Shown here piece after piece: positions 6,373 through 10,274 of a stretch of DNA of 10,274 nucleotides (position 1 is its first letter; each line of letters opens with the position of its first letter). The DNA is taken from contig JAITXR010000279.1 of the NCBI GenBank assembly GCA_031284665.1, positions 1 to 10,274 of the forward strand, given 5' to 3'. Source of the stretch: Paludibacter sp. (GTDB lineage Bacteria; Bacteroidota; Bacteroidia; Bacteroidales; Paludibacteraceae). The position numbers and the translations under genes were made by a program. Under the pieces are notes generated by a model. The model was given only the letters and a program-made list of their open reading frames with translations, was not told the DNA's origin and made no database searches.

Positions 6373-7827
6373 TTACACTACATAAGTAGTTGAGGCGGTA
6401 TCGCCACCGCGTCCTGTCCAATTGGTATGGAAAAATTCACCACGCGGTTTGTCAATTCTTTCGTAAGTATGTGCTCCGAAATAATCGCGCTGTGCTTGCA
6501 GCAGATTTGCGGGCAAACGTTCGCTGCGGAAACCGTCGAAATAGCAAAGCGCCGTAGTAAGTGCCGGTACAGGTATTCCGTTGGTTAAAGCGGCGGCACA
6601 CACTCTGCGCCATCCGGCTTGTGCTGCCTCTACTTTGTCCTTAAAATATGGGTCGAGCAACAAGTTTTCCAAACCCGGATTTTTGTCGAAAGCCTTCTTT
6701 ATATCGCCCAAAAATACTGAACGAATAATGCAACCACCGCGCCACATAAGCGCAATGCCACCATAATTCAGATTCCATTTGTATTCTTTTGCGGCTTCCA
6801 TCATTAGGTTGTAACCTTGAGCATACGAAATAATTTTTGCGCCAAAAAGGGCATCTTTTATATCGCTGATAAATTGTTTTTTATCGCCGGTAAAATTCAC
6901 TTTTGGTCCTTCGATAACTTTTGCAGCCTTCACGCGAATATCTTTTTGAGCCGACAAGCAGCGAGCAAATACCGATTCGCCAATCAATGTAAGTGGAATA
7001 CCTAAATCAAGAGCAGCCACACCTGTCCATTTTCCTGTGCCTTTTTGACCAGCCGTATCAAGAATTTTTTCTACAAGCGGCTCACCATCAGTATCTTTAA
7101 ATGCCAAAATATCGCGTGTAATTTCAATCAAATACGAGTCAAGGTCGCCCTTATTCCATTCTTTGAACACTTCGTGCTGTTCGTCGTCGGTAAGTCCGAG
7201 CAAGTCTTTGAGAATTTGATAAGCCTCGTTAATTATCTGCATATCACCATATTCGATTCCATTGTGAACCATTTTTACAAAATGTCCGGCACCATCTTCG
7301 CCTACCCAATCGCAGCAGGGAACATCGTTTTCGACCTTTGCTGCCACAGCCTGAAAAATTTCTTTTACAGCCGTCCACGCAGCAGGCGAGCCACCGGGCA
7401 TCATCGAAGGACCGCGCAATGCACCTTCTTCGCCACCCGAAACTCCTGTACCGATATACAGTAAGCCTTTGCTTTCCACATATTTAGTACGTCGAATGGT
7501 GTCAGGAAAATGTGAATTTCCACCATCAATAATAACATCTCCGGTTTCGAGATGAGGAATAATTTGTTCGATAAAATCGTCAACAGGTTTGCCGGCTTTT
7601 ACAAGCATCATCACTTTTCGAGGACGCTCAAGCGAGTCGCAAAGTTCTTTAATAGAGTGCGCACCAATGAAGTTTTTGCCAGCTCCGCGTCCGGCAATAA
7701 AACTGTCAACTTTTTCGACTGTGCGATTGTAAACTGCAACGGTAAATCCCTTGCTTTCCATGTTCAATACGAGGTTTTCGCCCATTACGGCGAGACCGAT
7801 TAGACCAATGTCTGCTTTTTGTTTCAT
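6373..7827 (-). CDS. gnd: 6-phosphogluconate dehydrogenase, decarboxylating
   Basis: This 484-residue cytoplasmic enzyme of the oxidative pentose phosphate pathway converts 6-phosphogluconate to ribulose 5-phosphate + CO2 while reducing NADP+. The N-terminal Rossmann fold has GLAVMGENLVLN (11-22), and NRT at 34-36 is the NADP-phosphate-binding stretch. IIDGGNSHFPDT is at 99-110. Substrate-binding GVSGGEEGALRGPSMMPGG spans 128-146. Catalytic residues are Lys185 and Glu192 within HFVKMVHNGIEY (182-193). The long all-helical domain follows, ending in FHTNWTGRGGD and a short TASTTYVV tail. The protein is slightly longer than E. coli Gnd (468). The ATG start gives the expected MKQKADIGLIGLAVMG. 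It has its own consensus promoter and a strong terminator, so it looks monocistronic. zwf and pgl, frequent partners in Bacteroidota, are absent from the window. Confidence 0.97.
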   Translation of the reverse strand: MKQKADIGLIGLAVMGENLVLNMESKGFTVAVYNRTVEKVDSFIAGRGAGKNFIGAHSIKELCDSLERPRKVMMLVKAGKPVDDFIEQIIPHLETGDVIIDGGNSHFPDTIRRTKYVESKGLLYIGTGVSGGEEGALRGPSMMPGGSPAAWTAVKEIFQAVAAKVENDVPCCDWVGEDGAGHFVKMVHNGIEYGDMQIINEAYQILKDLLGLTDDEQHEVFKEWNKGDLDSYLIEITRDILAFKDTDGEPLVEKILDTAGQKGTGKWTGVAALDLGIPLTLIGESVFARCLSAQKDIRVKAAKVIEGPKVNFTGDKKQFISDIKDALFGAKIISYAQGYNLMMEAAKEYKWNLNYGGIALMWRGGCIIRSVFLGDIKKAFDKNPGLENLLLDPYFKDKVEAAQAGWRRVCAAALTNGIPVPALTTALCYFDGFRSERLPANLLQAQRDYFGAHTYERIDKPRGEFFHTNWTGRGGDTASTTYVV

Positions 7828-7866
7828 AATTTATTTGTGTTTTTGTTGTTGTTTATATTAGGGCTG

Positions 7867-7897
7867 CAAAAGTACAAAAAATTGTTTATATTTCAAA
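7867..7897 (-). promoter_or_regulatory. Bacteroidota-type promoter of gnd
   Basis: On the minus strand, TTTG (7894-7897) is separated by exactly 19 bases from TACTTTTG (7867-7874), a full match to the Bacteroidota consensus TTTG-N19-TAnnTTTG. The transcript should start around 7860, leaving an A-rich, SD-less leader of roughly 30 bases before the ATG at 7827. The -33 element sits just downstream of the ABC ATPase stop codon. Confidence 0.85.
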
Positions 7898-7904
7898 ACA
7901 ATTT
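7876..7904 (-). terminator. Possible weak terminator of the folA-ftsE-ABC transcript
   Basis: In the leftward direction AAATTGTTT (7896-7904) pairs with AAACAATTT (7879-7887) over an eight-base loop, continuing into a run of T (plus-strand A from 7880 down to 7876). The stem is almost all A-T and overlaps the ABC stop codon and the gnd -33 element, so termination would be inefficient at best. Confidence 0.3.
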
Positions 7905-8874
7905 AATATATTTCGAGCAATTTTTGCAGCAGATGTTCGATTGAATAAAAAGTTTGGTTATCGATTTTCCAAGCATTATCGCTTATTTCAATTGCAATTT
8001 CGGCATTTTCCACAACTTGATAACCTGCGCGAGCCAAAGCCCGCATTGTCCAATATAAATCAGTGTTTTTTCCGTTTAATTTAACGAATTTTTGCAAGGG
8101 ATAATTCATCGAAAAATTTCCATTCGACGTATTAAAAAAATAGTATTTGCTGGCAAATGCTCGCGAAAAATTTCCGTTCAACACCAAATCCTCCGGCACA
8201 CCGCAAGTTACACCCTCAGAAGTCATAAGCCACACTTTATCAGCGGCTTGCAGTGCCAAATCGAGTTCGTGCGTCGAAAGCAAAATAGCTTTACCTGTCT
8301 GATGAGCAAGGCGATGCAAAAGCAACATTATTTCTACTCTGTTAGGCAAATCGAGGTGCGAAGTAGGCTCGTCGAGCAACATCACTGCTGTGTCCTGAGC
8401 AAGTGCTTTGGCAATCATTGCCCGTTGCTGCTCGCCGTCCGAAAGTTCGGATAACAGATTATGCTGTTTATCAGCAAGATGCACCAAATCGAGTGATTCC
8501 TCAATTTTGTGCTTGTCGTCATCCGATAATTTTCCCCAACGGTTGGTATAAGGATTTCTGCCGAACGCCACAATGTCAAAAACAGTAGCATTTTTGATGT
8601 CAATTTTTTCAGTCAGAACGTGGGTCAGTAATTTAGATTTGTCGCTAAGTGTAAGATTATCAATCGCTTTATCGTTCAACAACACAGTTCCTTCGAGCGC
8701 AGGCAACAATCCCGAAATGGTTTTCATCAAAGTTGATTTTCCAACGCCGTTAGTTCCAATTAGACAAATCATTTCTCCTTGGCAGAGTTGCAAATTCAAT
8801 TTTTTTTGAATAAAACAGGCTGAATGTTGCTTTTTGTAACCGATGGAGAGGTTTTTTAATGTCAATACCTGCAT
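7903..8874 (-). CDS. ABC transporter ATPase, FecE/BtuD-like, with C-terminal extension
   Basis: This 323-residue protein has an ABC ATPase domain (about 1-235): Walker A GTNGVGKST (40-48), signature LSDGEQQR (144-151), Walker B VMLLDEP (164-170) and switch His202 in STHELD. The Walker A surroundings and the FGRNPYTNRWGKLSDDD segment (104-120) match ATPases of iron-siderophore, haem or cobalamin importers (FecE/FhuC/BtuD). These drive uptake from the periplasm together with a BtuC-type permease. About 80 further residues (245-323), with a mixed strand/helix appearance (NTDLYWTMRALARAGYQVVE), form an extension beyond the usual ~255-residue family length. No permease or binding-protein gene is in the window; the adjacent gene on the same strand is ftsE, only 5 bp upstream, so the two are co-transcribed. 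Substrate is unknown. Confidence 0.88.
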   Translation of the reverse strand: MQVLTLKNLSIGYKKQHSACFIQKKLNLQLCQGEMICLIGTNGVGKSTLMKTISGLLPALEGTVLLNDKAIDNLTLSDKSKLLTHVLTEKIDIKNATVFDIVAFGRNPYTNRWGKLSDDDKHKIEESLDLVHLADKQHNLLSELSDGEQQRAMIAKALAQDTAVMLLDEPTSHLDLPNRVEIMLLLHRLAHQTGKAILLSTHELDLALQAADKVWLMTSEGVTCGVPEDLVLNGNFSRAFASKYYFFNTSNGNFSMNYPLQKFVKLNGKNTDLYWTMRALARAGYQVVENAEIAIEISDNAWKIDNQTFYSIEHLLQKLLEIY

Positions 8875-8879
8875 TGTGT

Positions 8880-9557
8880 TTAGGAATTTCCCATATCGGT
8901 AATTGTTTCGTTTTCAAAAAAGAGGATATGCCCCGAATAATTTTCGGGCCAAAGCAAATTATGAGTTGCCATAATTACCGTAGTGCCTGATTTACAGATT
9001 TCAAGCAGCAATTCAACCACTCCGCGCCCTGTTTCGGGGTCAAGATTTCCGGTTGGCTCATCGGCTAAAATCAGTTCGGGCGAATTAAGCAACGAACGGG
9101 CAATCACAATGCGCTGCTGCTCGCCTCCCGACAACTGATGCGGCATTTTGTAACCTTTGTTTTCCATCCCAACTCGCTGTAATACAGATGATATTTGGTC
9201 GGCAATTTGCGTTTTATCCTTCCAACCTGTGGCACGCAACACAAATTCGAGGTTTTTATTGATACTGCGGTCGTGCAAAAGTTGGAAATCCTGAAAAACA
9301 ATGCCAATTTTGCGCCGTAACAATGGTATTTCTTTCTTTTTAATCTTGCGCATATCGTAGTTTAACACGCTTGCCTCGCCACTCTCGACAGGGATTTCGG
9401 CGTATAACGATTTTAGGAACGAACTTTTGCCGCAACCAACTTTGCCAAGCAAATAAAAAAAATCGCCGGAATTAATTTCGGTATTAATGTTTTTTAAAAC
9501 ACGAACATCTTGTTGAAAAAGTTCGACTGCTGTGTATTTTATAAGAGGTTTTTTCAT
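8880..9557 (-). CDS. ftsE: Cell division ABC ATPase FtsE
   Basis: This 225-residue protein is a compact ABC ATPase of the FtsE/LolD/MacB type. Walker A is GKVGCGKSS (38-46), the Q-loop is VFQDFQLL (87-94), signature LSGGEQQR (142-149), Walker B LILADEPTGNLD (162-173), and the switch His199 lies in ATHN. The length, the lack of a substrate-transport extension, and the spacing RRKIGIVFQDFQLLHDRSINKN fit FtsE best. FtsE binds the membrane protein FtsX at the division site and controls cell-wall hydrolases rather than transporting a solute. LolD or MacB-type ATPases are close relatives and cannot be fully excluded. ftsX is not adjacent; in Bacteroidota it is commonly encoded elsewhere. The ATG start follows a 36-bp AT-rich gap after folA, and the next ABC ATPase begins 5 bp downstream. 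Confidence 0.85.
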   Translation of the reverse strand: MKKPLIKYTAVELFQQDVRVLKNINTEINSGDFFYLLGKVGCGKSSFLKSLYAEIPVESGEASVLNYDMRKIKKKEIPLLRRKIGIVFQDFQLLHDRSINKNLEFVLRATGWKDKTQIADQISSVLQRVGMENKGYKMPHQLSGGEQQRIVIARSLLNSPELILADEPTGNLDPETGRGVVELLLEICKSGTTVIMATHNLLWPENYSGHILFFENETITDMGNS

Positions 9558-9593
9558 TATATTATATGATAAAAAATTGCGTAAAAATTAATA

Positions 9594-10088
9594 TTAAAAT
9601 CGTTTTTTATATTCAACAAAAGAATAAGGATATTTATTTTTTTCATCTATTTGATAATCAACACGTTTTGTTTCTTCCCATTTTGTAAGATTTATTTCAG
9701 GGAAAAATGTATCGGCTGCAAAATCGGCGTGAATGTATGTAATATACAAAGTATCAGCAAGTTCAATAGTTTGTCGATAGATACTTTCGCCACCGATAAC
9801 GAAAACTTGTGCTTCGTCAGCGCAAAATACCAACGCCTCTTCAACAGACTTTTTCACAACAAAAGAATTATCGGCAGGTGGATTTAACACGCTACTAATC
9901 ACCACATTGCGTCTATTTGGCAGCGCTCCATTCGGTAAACTTTCGAAAGTTCGCCTACCCATAATGATTGTATGCCCCGTTGTTATACGTTTAAACTGCT
10001 GTAAATCAGCAGGTAAATAGCAAAGCAATCCGTTTTTGTAACCAATGGCGTTGTTATTCGCAACAGCCACTATTAATGAAAGTATCAT
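9594..10088 (-). CDS. folA: Dihydrofolate reductase, Cys in place of active-site Trp
   Basis: This 164-residue chromosomal-type DHFR (EC 1.5.1.3) reduces dihydrofolate to tetrahydrofolate with NADPH. I place the start at the ATG at 10086-10088, which gives the canonical MILSLIVAVANNNAIGYKN. The open frame extends 17 codons further up, but those are encoded by tandem repeats and look non-coding. Catalytic Asp28 (E. coli Asp27) is in LPADLQQFK. IIMGRRTFESLP (41-52) and the NADPH-binding VFVIGGESIY follow, and the protein ends in SFVEYKKRF. The position of the nearly invariant Trp (E. coli Trp22) is Cys23 (TGC, plus-strand 10020-10022), giving GLLCYLPADL instead of the usual LLWHLPADL pattern. 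folA appears to lead a folA-ftsE-ABC ATPase transcript; I found no TAnnTTTG promoter upstream inside the window, and thyA is not seen. Confidence 0.95.
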   Translation of the reverse strand: MILSLIVAVANNNAIGYKNGLLCYLPADLQQFKRITTGHTIIMGRRTFESLPNGALPNRRNVVISSVLNPPADNSFVVKKSVEEALVFCADEAQVFVIGGESIYRQTIELADTLYITYIHADFAADTFFPEINLTKWEETKRVDYQIDEKNKYPYSFVEYKKRF

Positions 10089-10093
10089 AAGCA

Positions 10094-10128
10094 AAGTTTG
10101 AGTAGTTTGAATGTTTGAATGTTTGAAT
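10094..10128. repeat. Short tandem GTTTGAAT repeats upstream of folA
   Basis: GTTTGAAT occurs three times in a row with an 8-bp period from 10105 to 10128, preceded by the related 9-mer GTTTGAGTA at 10096-10104. Variants GTTTGAACA and GTTTGAATA recur at 10210-10227. They lie within about 40 bp of the folA start. Length variation by slippage is possible; a regulatory role is unproven. Confidence 0.6.
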
Positions 10129-10129
10129 A

Positions 10130-10157
10130 GTAGAGACAAGGCATGCCTTGTCTGTAC
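10130..10157. repeat. 28-bp palindrome, REP-like
   Basis: AGACAAGGCATGCCTTGTCT (10134-10153) is a perfect 20-bp palindrome. With GTAG before and GTAC after, it extends to a 28-bp inverted repeat with one mismatched pair (G10133/G10154). It has no T-tract and lies upstream of folA rather than at a gene end. The GTAGAGAC...GTCTCTAC type is, from memory, a dispersed intergenic repeat in several bacterial groups, including Bacteroidota; copy number here cannot be judged. Confidence 0.65.
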
Positions 10158-10274
10158 ATTAGCAAATTAGTAGTTTTTTTCGCGCTTTCGCCCTTTCGTG
10201 CATTAAAATGTTTGAACAGTTTGAATAGTTTCCTGATTAGTAGTCTTTACACTTTACATTTTACATTTTACATT
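10158..10274. other. Low-complexity non-coding right edge
   Basis: No gene is supported here. The stretch contains GTTTGAAca/ata copies at 10210-10227 and, at the end, a 7-bp-period ACATTTT array (10256-10274) that runs off the window. The wording resembles fast-evolving intergenic filler rather than coding sequence. A promoter for folA could lie here or beyond, but I cannot point to one. Confidence 0.5.

Noticed and set aside
7045..7464. 139-codon rightward open frame opposite gnd
   Set aside because: It is the antisense shadow of a strongly conserved gnd coding region and shows no domain of its own.
10105..10128. CRISPR-like array upstream of folA
   Set aside because: Repeats are 8 bp and contiguous with no spacers, and no cas gene is present.
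10089..10139. 17-codon N-terminal extension of folA starting at a TTG at 10139
   Set aside because: The extension is encoded by the GTTTGAAT repeats and palindrome edge, and the internal ATG at 10088 gives the canonical DHFR N-terminus.

Overview
The window is AT-rich chromosomal DNA from a member of the Bacteroidota, probably the order Bacteroidales (an inference; no 16S or other taxonomic marker is present). Three things point there. The first is a GldI-like FKBP lipoprotein. The second is a near-ideal Bacteroidota promoter (TTTG-N19-TAnnTTTG) in front of gnd, with a weaker -7 match before asnB and another before the Fic gene. The third is A/T-rich leaders with few Shine-Dalgarno sites and occasional TTG or GTG starts.

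Layout. Bases 1-5807 are read rightward: the 3' part of a GldI-like peptidyl-prolyl isomerase lipoprotein; butyrate kinase (buk); a 193-bp intergenic region holding a palindromic repeat and a repeated CGGCTCA motif; a winged-helix/Fic protein followed after 9 bp by a membrane acyltransferase; glutamine-hydrolysing asparagine synthetase (asnB); and a tRNA-Ala(CGC) closed by a clear intrinsic terminator. Bases 6014-10088 are read leftward. In transcription order these are folA (dihydrofolate reductase), ftsE, an iron/cobalamin-type ABC ATPase, gnd (6-phosphogluconate dehydrogenase, with its own promoter and a strong terminator) and a small two-helix membrane ORF. The two halves converge around 5857-6013. 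The right edge, upstream of folA, is an apparently non-coding stretch with a second palindrome and short tandem repeats.

Function. Most genes are ordinary metabolism or cell biology: acyl-phosphate/butyrate metabolism, asparagine synthesis, the oxidative pentose phosphate pathway, folate reduction and division-associated ABC function. They do not form one pathway. folA-ftsE-ABC ATPase look co-transcribed, and so do the Fic and acyltransferase genes.

Novelty. I see no CRISPR array, phage module, insertion sequence or obvious new defence system. The most unusual items are: a Fic protein whose catalytic His position is Gln while its inhibitory motif is intact, with a possible operator upstream; a DHFR with Cys at the position of the conserved active-site Trp; and two dispersed-repeat-like palindromes of different sequence.
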